From Streptomyces diastatochromogenes (GTDB lineage Bacteria > Actinomycetota > Actinomycetes > Streptomycetales > Streptomycetaceae), in contig NZ_MCGQ01000022.1 in NCBI RefSeq assembly GCF_002242805.1, forward strand, positions 212,053 through 276,052: a stretch of 64,000 bases of DNA, written 5' to 3'. The position numbers were made by a program, and so were the translations under genes. Positions within the stretch are counted from its first letter, which is position 1; every line of letters starts with the position of its first letter. This document shows positions 1-8,094 of this stretch, piece by piece. The notes under the pieces are model-generated. The model worked only from the letters and a program-made list of their open reading frames with translations. It was not told the DNA's origin and searched no databases.

Positions 1-22
1 GTTGACCGGCCCTCCCCGGTTC

Positions 23-649
23 TCACTTCACGCGCGGAAAGAGGCGCTCGACCGCGGCCACCAGTGCGGCGCGGCGGGCCGCGGTGGACGGATCCGCGGC
101 CCGTTCCTCGGCGACGGCGCCGATCTCGGGCTGCCCTGCCCAGGTGGAGGCGATCTGGTTGATCAGCGCGAGGACGTCCACCGGGTCCCAGGCCGGGTCG
201 AGCAGCCCGGCGCGCTGTGCGTCGCGCAGCTGCTCGCACTTGCGGACGATGATCGCCTGGAGGGAACCCGCGACGTCGGCGGTGGAGTCGCCCAGCTCCA
301 GGCGGCCCCAGGTGATCAGGCGGTAGTGGTCGGGGCGAGCCGTGAAGTGGTCGAAGAGGAGGCCGGCGTAGCCGGGCAGGTCCGCCGCGTCCATCTGCGT
401 GGCCTCGGCGAGTGCGGCCAGCTCACGTTCGGCGACGTGGGCGTAGAGGGCCTCCTTGCTGCGGAAGTAGGCGTAGACCCGCTCCTTGCTGGTCCTGGCC
501 TGCTTGGCGAGGCGGTCCACGCGGGCGCCGGCGATGCCGTACCGGGCGAACTCCTCCTGGGCGGCGGCGACGATCCGCTCGCGCGTGGAGTCGACGGAGT
601 CGCCTGCGGCGGCACCGGAGGTCTGACCAGAGGAGGCGGAGCGAGGCAT
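23..649 (-). CDS. TetR-family transcriptional regulator
   Basis: A 208-aa DNA-binding repressor. Residues about 17-70 form a TetR helix-turn-helix, with the typical recognition-helix end KERVYAYFRSKEAL; the rest is the helical ligand-binding/dimer domain. I start at the ATG at 649 (MPRSASSG), because upstream in-frame codons run into the operator region and have no family similarity. It is divergent from the aldo/keto reductase at 771, and the 121-bp gap holds two near-identical palindromes, so it most likely represses both that gene and itself. The ligand is unknown; an aldehyde, ketone or quinone handled by the reductase is a guess. Confidence 0.9.
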   Translation of the reverse strand: MPRSASSGQTSGAAAGDSVDSTRERIVAAAQEEFARYGIAGARVDRLAKQARTSKERVYAYFRSKEALYAHVAERELAALAEATQMDAADLPGYAGLLFDHFTARPDHYRLITWGRLELGDSTADVAGSLQAIIVRKCEQLRDAQRAGLLDPAWDPVDVLALINQIASTWAGQPEIGAVAEERAADPSTAARRAALVAAVERLFPRVK

Positions 650-665
650 GCCCTCAGGATAGAGG

Positions 666-729
666 ACCAAACCGTTTGGTTTGCATCGGGCCGATCCCCT
701 GCCTAGACTCAAACCAGACCGTTTGGTTT
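666..729 (+). promoter_or_regulatory. Promoter with tandem TetR operators for the aldo/keto reductase
   Basis: A -35 box TTGCAT (681-686) and -10 box TAGACT (704-709) are separated by 17 bp. The palindrome ACCAAACCGTTTGGT (666-680) abuts the -35 box. A second copy, AAACCAGACCGTTTGGTTT (711-729), lies just downstream of the -10 box. The repeated sites bracket the promoter between the divergent TetR and reductase genes, the standard arrangement for TetR repression. Confidence 0.8.
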
Positions 730-770
730 GACCCATAGGGTCGACAACACCCCCCACGAGGAGAGAACTC

Positions 771-1763
771 ATGCAGCACCGCCCCCTGGGACAACAGGGC
801 CTGCGCGTCTCGGCACTCGGCCTGGGCGTGATGGGCATGACCATGGCCTACGGCCCCTCGAACGAGGACGAGGGCATCGCCACCATCCGCCGCGCCCACG
901 AGCTCGGGATCGACTTCTTCGACACCGCCGAGTTGTACGGCCAGGGCACCGGCAGCAACGAGGTCCTGCTCGGCAAGGCCGTCAGGGGCTTCCGTGACGA
1001 CGTGGTCCTGGCCACCAAGTTCGGCTTCGACATGACCGCCGAGCCGTTCGGCTCCGGTGTCGACAGCCGTCCGGAGAACATCCGCAAGGTCGCCGAGAAC
1101 AGCCTGCGCTACCTGGGGACCGACCGTATCGACCTCTTCTACCAGCACATCTCCGACCCCGATGTGCCCGTCGAGGAGGTCGCCGGAACCGTCGGCGAAC
1201 TGATCGCGGAAGGCAAGGTGAAGTACTTCGGCCTCAGCAACGTCGGCCCGCAGTACATCCGCCGCGCCCACGCCGTCACCCCGGTCGCCGCCCTGCAGTC
1301 CGAGTACTCGGTCTTCGAGCGGGAGCTGGAGGAGAAGATCCTGCCGGTGCTCCGGGAGCTGGGAATCGGCCTGGTGCCGTACGCGCCCCTCGGTCGCGGC
1401 TTCCTGTCCGGCGCGGTCAAGCCCGCGAGCGAGTACCCCGAGGGCGACATGCGCCGCTGGGACGAGCGCTGGCAGGGCGAGAACTACACCTACAACCTGC
1501 GCGCCACCGAACAGCTCAAGGAGTTCGCCACGGCCAAGGGCCTCACCGTCGCCCAGCTCGCACTGGCCTGGCTGCTCGCCCAGGGCGAGGACATCGCCCC
1601 GATCCCCGGCACCCGCAGCCCCGAGCGCGTGGCGGAGAACGCCCACGCCGCCGACGTCCGGCTCACCGAGGCCGACCTGACCCGCATCGCCGAGATCCTC
1701 CCCCAGGGCTCGGCGGGCAGCCGCCTGCCGGCCGCGCTGATGCCCAACTTCATCACCGACTGA
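771..1763 (+). CDS. Aldo/keto reductase (general stress protein 69/YhdN-like)
   Basis: A 330-aa NADPH-dependent aldo/keto reductase with a single (beta/alpha)8 barrel. The catalytic tetrad is visible: Asp51 and Tyr56 in DTAELYG, Lys83 in LATKFG and His126 in FYQHISDP. The C-terminal IPGTRSPERVAENA segment is the cofactor-binding region of the family. A GAGGAGA Shine-Dalgarno sequence precedes the ATG. It is expected to be cytosolic and to reduce aldehydes or ketones. The flanking twin TetR operators suggest induction by a xenobiotic or reactive carbonyl. The specific substrate cannot be read from the sequence. Confidence 0.92.
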   Translation: MQHRPLGQQGLRVSALGLGVMGMTMAYGPSNEDEGIATIRRAHELGIDFFDTAELYGQGTGSNEVLLGKAVRGFRDDVVLATKFGFDMTAEPFGSGVDSRPENIRKVAENSLRYLGTDRIDLFYQHISDPDVPVEEVAGTVGELIAEGKVKYFGLSNVGPQYIRRAHAVTPVAALQSEYSVFERELEEKILPVLRELGIGLVPYAPLGRGFLSGAVKPASEYPEGDMRRWDERWQGENYTYNLRATEQLKEFATAKGLTVAQLALAWLLAQGEDIAPIPGTRSPERVAENAHAADVRLTEADLTRIAEILPQGSAGSRLPAALMPNFITD

Positions 1764-1792
1764 CGGGCCCCGTACCGCGCGCTGCCCGACCT

Positions 1793-1828
1793 GCCCGGTC
1801 CCGCGTCCGACAGGGCGCCGGACCGGGC
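1793..1828. terminator. Hairpin between convergent genes
   Basis: GCCCGGTCC (1793-1801) pairs perfectly with GGACCGGGC (1820-1828) across an 18-nt loop, just after the reductase stop. There is no T-tract, which is usual in Streptomyces. It could end the reductase transcript and the convergent MFS transcript. Confidence 0.4.
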
Positions 1829-1887
1829 GGGTGGCTCCGGAGCCTGTGCCGTATGCGCAGGCCCCAGTGACGATCCCGCGCCCACCT

Positions 1888-3186
1888 TCAACCTGTTGCA
1901 CCGGGGGCGGGTGCGGGTTGGGGAACGTCGCGCATGTGGCGGAGCGGGGAGAAGAACACGAACCAGCCGGCCGCCCAGGAACCGATGAACGCCAGCCAGA
2001 GTGCGGGCCGCACCCCGATCAGCGTGCCGAGCACCCCGCCGAGCACACCGCCGATCGGCAGCGTGCCCCACACGACCCAGCGCACGGCCGCGTTCATCCG
2101 GCCCATCAGCTCCGGCGGCGTCACCGACTGCCGGTAGCTGACCTGCGCGACGTTGTACACCAGCGCGGAGAAGCCCGTGACGGCCCAGCCGAGCGGGAAC
2201 AGCAGCACCCCCCAGCCTCGCCAGGCAGCCGCCGCGATGACCTGCGGTGCGCTGAAGACCAGCATCGACACCCAGATGACCCGCGCCGAGCCGATCTTCT
2301 TGGCGAGCCGGCCGGCGAACACTCCCCCGGCGATCGCGCCGATGGCCGAGCCCGCCATGATCAGCCCGGTCAGCGCGGGGCGCACGTGCAGCACCCGGAC
2401 GAGGAAGACCATCGCCAGCGCCGAAGTCATGCCGGAGAACAGGTTCGCGGTGCCCGCGCACGCCACGACCCTCCGCAGAATCCTGTGCCGGGCGACGAAT
2501 CCCAGTCCCTCGGCGATCTGACTCCGCAACGTCTCGTCCGCTCGCCGCGGGGGCGGCGGCTCCTCGCGCTTCCTGATGCCGAACAGCGAGACGACCGAGA
2601 CCGCGTAGGAGATCGCGTCGGCCGTCATCGCCCCCGCGGCGCCGAACGCCGCGACCAGTCCCCCGCCCAGGCCGGGCCCCCCGAGCTGCGCGAACGCCCC
2701 GGTGGCCCCGAGCTTGCCGTTGGCGTCCATCAGGTCCTCGGCGCGGACCAGCGACGGCACATAACTCTGGTACGAGACGTCGAAGAACACCGTGCACACG
2801 CCGGCGGCGACAGCGACGACGTAGAGCTGCGTCATCGTCAGGGTGCCGAGGGCGGCCGCCACCGGAATCGAGCCGATGATCACCAGGCGGAGAACGTCGC
2901 AGACGATCATGACGGAACGCTTGGGGCGACGGTCCACGAGCGCACCTGCGGGCAGCGCGATCACCGCGAACGCCGTTGTGGTGGCGGCGGTCAGCAGCCC
3001 GACCTGGAACGTGCTCGCCTTGAGCACGACGACCGCGAACAGCGGCAGTGCGATCTGGGTGACCGCCGAGCCCATCTCGCTGACCGTCTGGCCACTCCAC
3101 AGCAGCAGGAAATCCCGCTGCCGCCAGAGGCTCGAACCGGCACGCTCCGGCTCGGCATCCGGTAAGTCCTTCGCTACTTCCGGCAC
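1888..3186 (-). CDS. MFS transporter (MFS_3/EntS-like exporter)
   Basis: A 432-aa integral membrane protein with about 12 hydrophobic segments. It has the MFS loop-2 signature LVDRRPKRSVMIVCD after TM2/3, and the family opening FLLLWSGQTVSEMGSAVTQI. It resembles the EntS/macrolide-efflux (MFS_3) branch, in which members export small molecules by proton antiport. It starts at a GTG (3186) preceded by GGAG. It stands alone between the reductase and the LacI gene, so the substrate is not indicated. A GGACCGGTCC palindrome lies about 95 bp upstream. Confidence 0.88.
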   Translation of the reverse strand: MPEVAKDLPDAEPERAGSSLWRQRDFLLLWSGQTVSEMGSAVTQIALPLFAVVVLKASTFQVGLLTAATTTAFAVIALPAGALVDRRPKRSVMIVCDVLRLVIIGSIPVAAALGTLTMTQLYVVAVAAGVCTVFFDVSYQSYVPSLVRAEDLMDANGKLGATGAFAQLGGPGLGGGLVAAFGAAGAMTADAISYAVSVVSLFGIRKREEPPPPRRADETLRSQIAEGLGFVARHRILRRVVACAGTANLFSGMTSALAMVFLVRVLHVRPALTGLIMAGSAIGAIAGGVFAGRLAKKIGSARVIWVSMLVFSAPQVIAAAAWRGWGVLLFPLGWAVTGFSALVYNVAQVSYRQSVTPPELMGRMNAAVRWVVWGTLPIGGVLGGVLGTLIGVRPALWLAFIGSWAAGWFVFFSPLRHMRDVPQPAPAPGATG

Positions 3187-3279
3187 AGCACCAACTCCGC
3201 TCCCAGATCCACGGCCCGGATCACGCCGCTGATCACCAACACGCCGACACGGTGTTCTTGGTTCTCCCTCACAGGAGTC

Positions 3280-3289
3280 GGACCGGTCC
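3280..3289. promoter_or_regulatory. Second copy of the LacI-type palindrome GGACCGGTCC
   Basis: This perfect 10-bp palindrome lies between the MFS start (3186) and the LacI stop (3306). It is identical to the core of the operator upstream of the LacI/Gfo pair (4399-4410). It may let the LacI protein also control the MFS gene or form a loop. Short palindromes recur by chance in high-GC DNA. Confidence 0.35.
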
Positions 3290-3305
3290 GTCCGCGGGAG
3301 GAAGC

Positions 3306-4313
3306 TCAGGCAATGGCCAGCGGCGGCGCCGTCGTGCCCCTCACTTCCAGCGAAGGAGTCGCCAGGTCGACCGTGGCGGGCCGGGCCGGGTCCGCGATGC
3401 GGTCGAGGAGGTGCTGGGCGGCGCGGCGGCCCACGTCACGGCTGGCGTTGTCCACGGTGGTGAGCCACAGGTGCCGAAGCTGGGAGAGGTACGTGTTGTC
3501 GTACCCGACCAGGGACAGGTCCCGGGGTACGACCAGACCGGACGCCTCGGCGGCCGACATGGCGCCGACGCACGTCATGTCGTTGACCGCGAAGACGGCG
3601 GTCGGACGCTCCCGGCGGTTCAGGAGCCGGACAGCGGCCCGGTAACCGCCTTCCTCGGTGAGGTCGCCCTGTTCCACCACGGCCGTGTCGGCCAGGCCGT
3701 GCTCGCGCATGGTGGCTTCGAAACTGCCGCGGCGCAGGTCACCCACGGCGCCCTGGCCGGCGATGTGGGCGATGTGCCGATGCCCCAGGGCGATGAGGTG
3801 CTCGGTGGCCAGACGGGCACCGTGTTCGTCGTCGTTGGCGACGATGTCCACGGCGGGCAGGATGGGCTCCCGGGTGCCGGCCACGACGGTGGGCACACGA
3901 TCGGCCGCGGTGCGCAGCACCCCGGGGTCCTGCAGGGTGCCGACGGCGATCAGACCGTCCACGCGCAGCTCGGTGAACGTGCGGGTGAGGTCCTCCCCGA
4001 GGCGCCGGTTGAGGTGGCCGTCGGCCAGCAGCATGCGCAGACCGCTGTCGTACAACCGCGAGTTCAGCCCGTCGAGCAGCTCCACGAACCAGGGGTTGCG
4101 CATGTCGTTCAGCAGCACCCCCACCGTGCGGGTACGGCGCTCGCTGAGGCTGCGGGCGGCGGCGTTGGGCCGGTAGCCGAGTTCCTCGACCGCGGCGAGC
4201 ACTGCCTGCCGCTTGTCCGGGCGGACGCCTTCCGCGCCGCGCAGCACCAGGGAGACCAGCGACTTCGACACGCCGGCCCGCGCGGCGACGTCGCGGATGG
4301 TCGGAGTCCTCAT
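3306..4313 (-). CDS. LacI-family transcriptional regulator
   Basis: A 335-aa regulator. Residues 1-50 are the LacI helix-turn-helix (TIRDVAARAGVSKSLVSLVLRG), including a hinge-type segment with RPNAAARSL. Residues about 60-330 form the periplasmic-binding-protein-like sugar sensor (VGVLLNDMRNPWFVELLDG, VDGLIAVGT, DLSLVGYDN). The ATG at 4313 is chosen because the HTH begins immediately after it. It is divergent from the Gfo/Idh/MocA dehydrogenase, and a perfect palindrome lies between them. It is expected to repress that operon and respond to a sugar or polyol. Confidence 0.92.
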   Translation of the reverse strand: MRTPTIRDVAARAGVSKSLVSLVLRGAEGVRPDKRQAVLAAVEELGYRPNAAARSLSERRTRTVGVLLNDMRNPWFVELLDGLNSRLYDSGLRMLLADGHLNRRLGEDLTRTFTELRVDGLIAVGTLQDPGVLRTAADRVPTVVAGTREPILPAVDIVANDDEHGARLATEHLIALGHRHIAHIAGQGAVGDLRRGSFEATMREHGLADTAVVEQGDLTEEGGYRAAVRLLNRRERPTAVFAVNDMTCVGAMSAAEASGLVVPRDLSLVGYDNTYLSQLRHLWLTTVDNASRDVGRRAAQHLLDRIADPARPATVDLATPSLEVRGTTAPPLAIA

Positions 4314-4354
4314 GACGTGGACCGTTCCATAGGGCGGACTCCTTTGTAAAGGTC

Positions 4355-4410
4355 TTGACACGTGCGGAGATGCCCTCCACTGTGTGGCCGAAGGTTTGTG
4401 GACCGGTCCA
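4355..4410 (+). promoter_or_regulatory. Promoter and LacI-type operator of the Gfo/Idh/MocA operon
   Basis: A consensus -35 TTGACA (4355-4360) is followed 17 bp later by the weak -10 CACTGT (4378-4383). The perfect palindrome TGGACCGGTCCA (4399-4410), with a central CG typical of LacI operators, covers the expected start-site region. AAGGGG (4413-4418) is the ribosome-binding site for the ATG at 4424. Confidence 0.65.
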
Positions 4411-4423
4411 AAAAGGGGCAGTC

Positions 4424-5578
4424 ATGGTGAGTACGCTCGGCGTCGCCGTCGTGGGGTTCGGCTGGATGGGACGGGTGCACACCCAGGCGTACAGCCGGAT
4501 CCGGCACCACTATCCGCAGTCGGCCCGTCTGCCCGAGCTGGTGACGGTGGCCGAGGAGGTGCCGGGCCGGGCCGAGGAAGCGGCCGCGCAGTTCGGGTTC
4601 GTGTCGACGACCCGGGACTGGCGGGAGGTCGCCGCCGACCCCCGCGTGCAGGCGGTCAGCATCACCGCACCGAACTTCCTGCACCGGGAGATCGGTGTGG
4701 CGATGGCCCGGGCCGGCAAGCACATCTGGATCGAGAAGCCGGTCGGTCTGACAGCGGAAGACGCCGGCGCGGTCGCCGACGCGGTCGCCAAGGCCGGTGT
4801 CCAGGGCACGGTCGGCTTCAACTACCGCAACGCGCCGGCCGTGTCGTACGCCCGTGAGCTGATCGCCTCCGGTGAGATCGGCACGGTCACGCACGTCCGC
4901 ATCCGTCTCTTCAGCGACTACGCCGCCCACCCGGAAGGCGCCCTGACCTGGCGCTACGAGCGAGGGCGCGGCGGCAGCGGCGTACTCGGCGACCTGGCCT
5001 CGCACGGGGTCGACCTGGCCCGTTTCCTGCTCGGCGACATCGCGTCGCTCGCCGCCGACACCGCCGTCTTCATCCCCGAGCGGGCCCGCCCCACCGGCGC
5101 GACCGCGGGCCACACCCGTGCCACGGGCGGCGAGTTGGGCCCGGTCGAGAACGAGGACTACGTCAACTGCCTGCTCCGCTTCGCCTCCGGCGCCCGGGGT
5201 GTCCTGGAGGCCTGCCGGGTCTCGGTCGGCGAGCAGAACAACTACGGCTTCGAGGTGCACGGCACCAAGGGCGCGGTCTTCTGGGACTTCCGGCGCATGG
5301 GCGAACTGGGCGTGAGCCGCGGCACGGCCTACCAGGATCAGCCCGTCAGCACGGTGTACGTGGGCCCCGGCCACGGCGAGTACGGCGCGTTCCAGCCCGG
5401 CTCGGCCACCAGCATGGGCTACGACGACCTGAAGGTCATCGAGGCCCACCACTTCCTCCGCTCCATCGCCGACGGCACCGCACACGGGCCGACGCTGGAG
5501 GACGCGGTGCGCAGCGCCGCCGCCCTGGACGCCATGAGCCGGTCGGCCGAGCAGGGATGCTGGGTGAGCCTGGCATGA
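4424..5578 (+). CDS. Gfo/Idh/MocA-family NAD(P)-dependent oxidoreductase
   Basis: A 384-aa sugar/inositol dehydrogenase-type enzyme. The Rossmann motif VVGFGWMGRVH is at residues 9-19. The family EKP motif IEKPVG (Lys105 catalytic) is present, and the C-terminal half is the alpha/beta substrate domain with GGSGVLGDLASHGVDLARFL. The ATG at 4424 is chosen for its AAGGGG ribosome-binding site. It probably oxidises a sugar or polyol in the cytoplasm under control of the divergent LacI repressor. Its stop overlaps the start of a collapsed second dehydrogenase gene (ATGA). Confidence 0.92.
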   Translation: MVSTLGVAVVGFGWMGRVHTQAYSRIRHHYPQSARLPELVTVAEEVPGRAEEAAAQFGFVSTTRDWREVAADPRVQAVSITAPNFLHREIGVAMARAGKHIWIEKPVGLTAEDAGAVADAVAKAGVQGTVGFNYRNAPAVSYARELIASGEIGTVTHVRIRLFSDYAAHPEGALTWRYERGRGGSGVLGDLASHGVDLARFLLGDIASLAADTAVFIPERARPTGATAGHTRATGGELGPVENEDYVNCLLRFASGARGVLEACRVSVGEQNNYGFEVHGTKGAVFWDFRRMGELGVSRGTAYQDQPVSTVYVGPGHGEYGAFQPGSATSMGYDDLKVIEAHHFLRSIADGTAHGPTLEDAVRSAAALDAMSRSAEQGCWVSLA

Positions 5579-5796
5579 GGACGGTACGGATCGGAGTCGT
5601 CGGCGCCGGCACGCCACTGACGTACCTCGAACCCCGCAGCGCCCACGACGCCCTGCACTTCGAGGCCGCCGACGTGGCTCGCTGCGTCGCCGCGGGCCGC
5701 CTCCAGTCCGCGCACCGGCCGCTGGACGACTCGGTCACCACGCTCCGGGCCATGGACGGCATCCGCGGACTCTGCGGCATCTCCTTCCCCTCGTAG
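5575..5796 (+). pseudogene. Internally deleted second Gfo/Idh/MocA gene
   Basis: A 73-codon reading frame that starts in the ATGA overlap with the upstream dehydrogenase. Residues 1-12 (MRTVRIGVVGAG) are a Gfo/Idh/MocA N-terminus. From about residue 28 on (LHFEAADVARCVAAGRL to the end), it reads like the extreme C-terminus of the same family. The roughly 300 residues between, including the rest of the Rossmann fold and the EKP motif, are missing. The simplest reading is an in-frame internal deletion. A genuine small protein is unlikely. Confidence 0.7.
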
Positions 5797-5901
5797 GGGC
5801 AGGGACGGCGCAAGGGCAGGGGTGGCGCCAGAGCAAGGGTGACGCCCGGGCAGAGGTGGCACCCATCAGGACAAAATCCTCCAATGTAATAAATTCGTGC
5901 C

Positions 5902-8094
5902 ATGGGGATCGACGTCGACACCTTCCTGACCGAGATCGCGCTCCGGCTCCGGCGGCGCTCGGATGAGCTGGCCACCCGCATGCTCGCGCGTACGCGCGAG
6001 GAGATCCCCACCGTGTGGGCCCATGAAGACCTCGCGAACCTGGCCACGCAGGCGTTCCAGCAGCACGTCGACACCGTGCTGTCCTTCATCGAACACAGGC
6101 TCGACACCTCGGGCGTCCAGGCTCCGCCCGCCGCGGTCGGCTTCGCCACCCGTCTTGCCGAGCACGGCGTACAGATCAGCGAGCTGCTGCGCACCTACCG
6201 GCTCGGCCACGCCACCGTGCTCGACCTGCTGCGGGAGGAGACGAGCCACCTCACCACCGACCCGAAGGTGCGCGACGCGCTGACCGAAATCCTGATCGCA
6301 GGCACGTTCGACTATGTCGACCGCACCTCGGAACAGGCGGTCACGGCGTACCAGCGCGCGCGTGACAGCCGGCTGCAGCGGCGGCTCATCGTGGTCAACG
6401 AGGCGAGCCGACGGATCGGCACCAGCCTGGACATCGCCCGCACCGCTCAGGAGCTGGCCGAACTGGGAACCGACCATCTGGCCGACTTCGTCACCGTCGA
6501 TCTCCTCGACGCCGTACTCCGCGAAGAGGGCCCGGTTCCGGCGCAGGACGTCATGGTGCTGCGCCGCATCGCCCAGCACTCGGTCCTGGCGGGCTGCCCG
6601 GAGTCGGTGGTGCCGACCGGCCACACGCACAGCTTCCCGCGGGGATCGGGCCCCGATCGCGCCCTGGCCACCGGGCATCCACTGCGCTACCGCATCACGT
6701 CCACCGACCTCCCGGCTTGGCTCGCGGGCTCCGAAGCCCGCAGGCGCGCCGTCAGTGTCTTCGGCATGCGTGCGATGCTGCTGATCCCGCTCTGGGCCCG
6801 GGGCAGCCCCCTGGGCGTCGCCCAGTTCTTCCGGCACCGTGACGCGACGCCGTTCGACGACGACGATCTGCTCCTGGCCCAGGAGATCACCTCCAGGGCG
6901 GCCGTCTACATCGACAACGCCCGCCGGTACACCCACGAACGCGCCACCGCCCTGGCCCTCCAGCGGAGTCTGCTCCCGAACCGCGTGCCCCGGCACGGCG
7001 CCGTCGAGACGGCCTCCCGCTATCTGCCCTCCGGCGCCCGGGCCGGTGTGGGAGGCGACTGGTACGACGTGATCCCGCTCTCCGGGGCCCGGGTCGCCCT
7101 CGTCATCGGTGACGTGGTCGGCCGTGGTCTGTACGCCTCGGCCACGATGGGGCGGCTGCGCACGGCCGTGCGGACGCTCGCCGACATCGACCTGATGCCG
7201 GACGAACTCCTCACCCATCTCGACGACGTGGTCATCCGGATGCAGCACGAGGAGAGCCAGGACTGCGACGAGATCAGCGCCACCTGCCTCTACGCGGTCT
7301 ACGATCCCGTCTCGCGGATCTGCTCCCTGGCCAGCGCCGGACACGTGTTGCCCGCTGTGGCGCTGCCGGCGGCCGACGGCGATCCCGCGGGCCGGCCGCG
7401 GGTGCACTTCGCGGACGCGCCGATCGGCCCGCCCCTGGGTCTGGGCGGGCTGCCCTTCGAGACCGCCCAGGTCGAGCTGCCGGAAGGCAGCCTCCTCGCC
7501 CTCTTCACGGACGGGCTCGTCGCGGGCCCCGGCCCCGGCCGGGACCCGGGCGGCGGACTGGCCAGGCTCTGTGACGTCCTGGCCCGGTCCGGTGCCTCGT
7601 TGGAGGACACCTGCGACCGGCTTCTGGAGAACCTGCTCCCCTCCCGGCCGACGGATGACGTCGCCCTCCTCCTGACCCGCACACACACGCTGGACGCCGA
7701 CCACGTCAGCACCCTGGAGCTGCCCTCGGATCCGACGATGGTCTCCCGGGCGCGCGCCCACGCGATGGGCCGACTGGCCGCCTGGAACCTGGACGAACTG
7801 GCCTTCAGCACGGAACTCATGGTCAGCGAACTCGTCACGAACGCGATCCGCTACGGACGAGAGCCCATCAGCCTGCGCATGATCCTCCAGTCCACGCTGA
7901 CCTGCGAGGTCGCGGACGCCGCCAGCACGGCTCCCCATCTGCGCCGGGCCAGGACCTTCGACGAGGGCGGCCGCGGCCTGTTCCTCGTCGCCCAGCTCGC
8001 CGAGAACTGGGGCACCCGGTACACCCGCGAAGGGAAGGTGATCTGGGCGGAACAGCCCCTGCCCGGCTCTTCTTTTTCTTCCCCGCGGCGTTGA
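5902..8094 (+). CDS. SpoIIE/RsbU-type PP2C phosphatase with GAF-like and anti-sigma-like ATPase domains
   Basis: A 730-aa signalling protein. Residues 1-170 are helical and resemble an RsbR-like sensor. Residues about 190-350 are GAF-like. Residues about 370-590 are the PP2C/SpoIIE phosphatase, with GVGGDWYDVI, VIGDVVGRGL, LFTDGLV and TDDVALLL. Residues about 610-720 are a HATPase_c domain with the N box ELMVSELVTNAIRYG. It should dephosphorylate an anti-anti-sigma factor and may itself phosphorylate or bind one. The last residues (SSFSSPRR) are read from sequence antisense to the truncated acyl-CoA ligase, so the native C-terminal tail may have been altered at the junction near 8070. Confidence 0.9.
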   Translation: MGIDVDTFLTEIALRLRRRSDELATRMLARTREEIPTVWAHEDLANLATQAFQQHVDTVLSFIEHRLDTSGVQAPPAAVGFATRLAEHGVQISELLRTYRLGHATVLDLLREETSHLTTDPKVRDALTEILIAGTFDYVDRTSEQAVTAYQRARDSRLQRRLIVVNEASRRIGTSLDIARTAQELAELGTDHLADFVTVDLLDAVLREEGPVPAQDVMVLRRIAQHSVLAGCPESVVPTGHTHSFPRGSGPDRALATGHPLRYRITSTDLPAWLAGSEARRRAVSVFGMRAMLLIPLWARGSPLGVAQFFRHRDATPFDDDDLLLAQEITSRAAVYIDNARRYTHERATALALQRSLLPNRVPRHGAVETASRYLPSGARAGVGGDWYDVIPLSGARVALVIGDVVGRGLYASATMGRLRTAVRTLADIDLMPDELLTHLDDVVIRMQHEESQDCDEISATCLYAVYDPVSRICSLASAGHVLPAVALPAADGDPAGRPRVHFADAPIGPPLGLGGLPFETAQVELPEGSLLALFTDGLVAGPGPGRDPGGGLARLCDVLARSGASLEDTCDRLLENLLPSRPTDDVALLLTRTHTLDADHVSTLELPSDPTMVSRARAHAMGRLAAWNLDELAFSTELMVSELVTNAIRYGREPISLRMILQSTLTCEVADAASTAPHLRRARTFDEGGRGLFLVAQLAENWGTRYTREGKVIWAEQPLPGSSFSSPRR

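Noticed and set aside
5866..7938. A 690-codon open frame antisense to the SpoIIE-type gene
   Set aside because: No recognisable domains, and it is the complement of a well-supported phosphatase gene; typical high-GC antisense frame.
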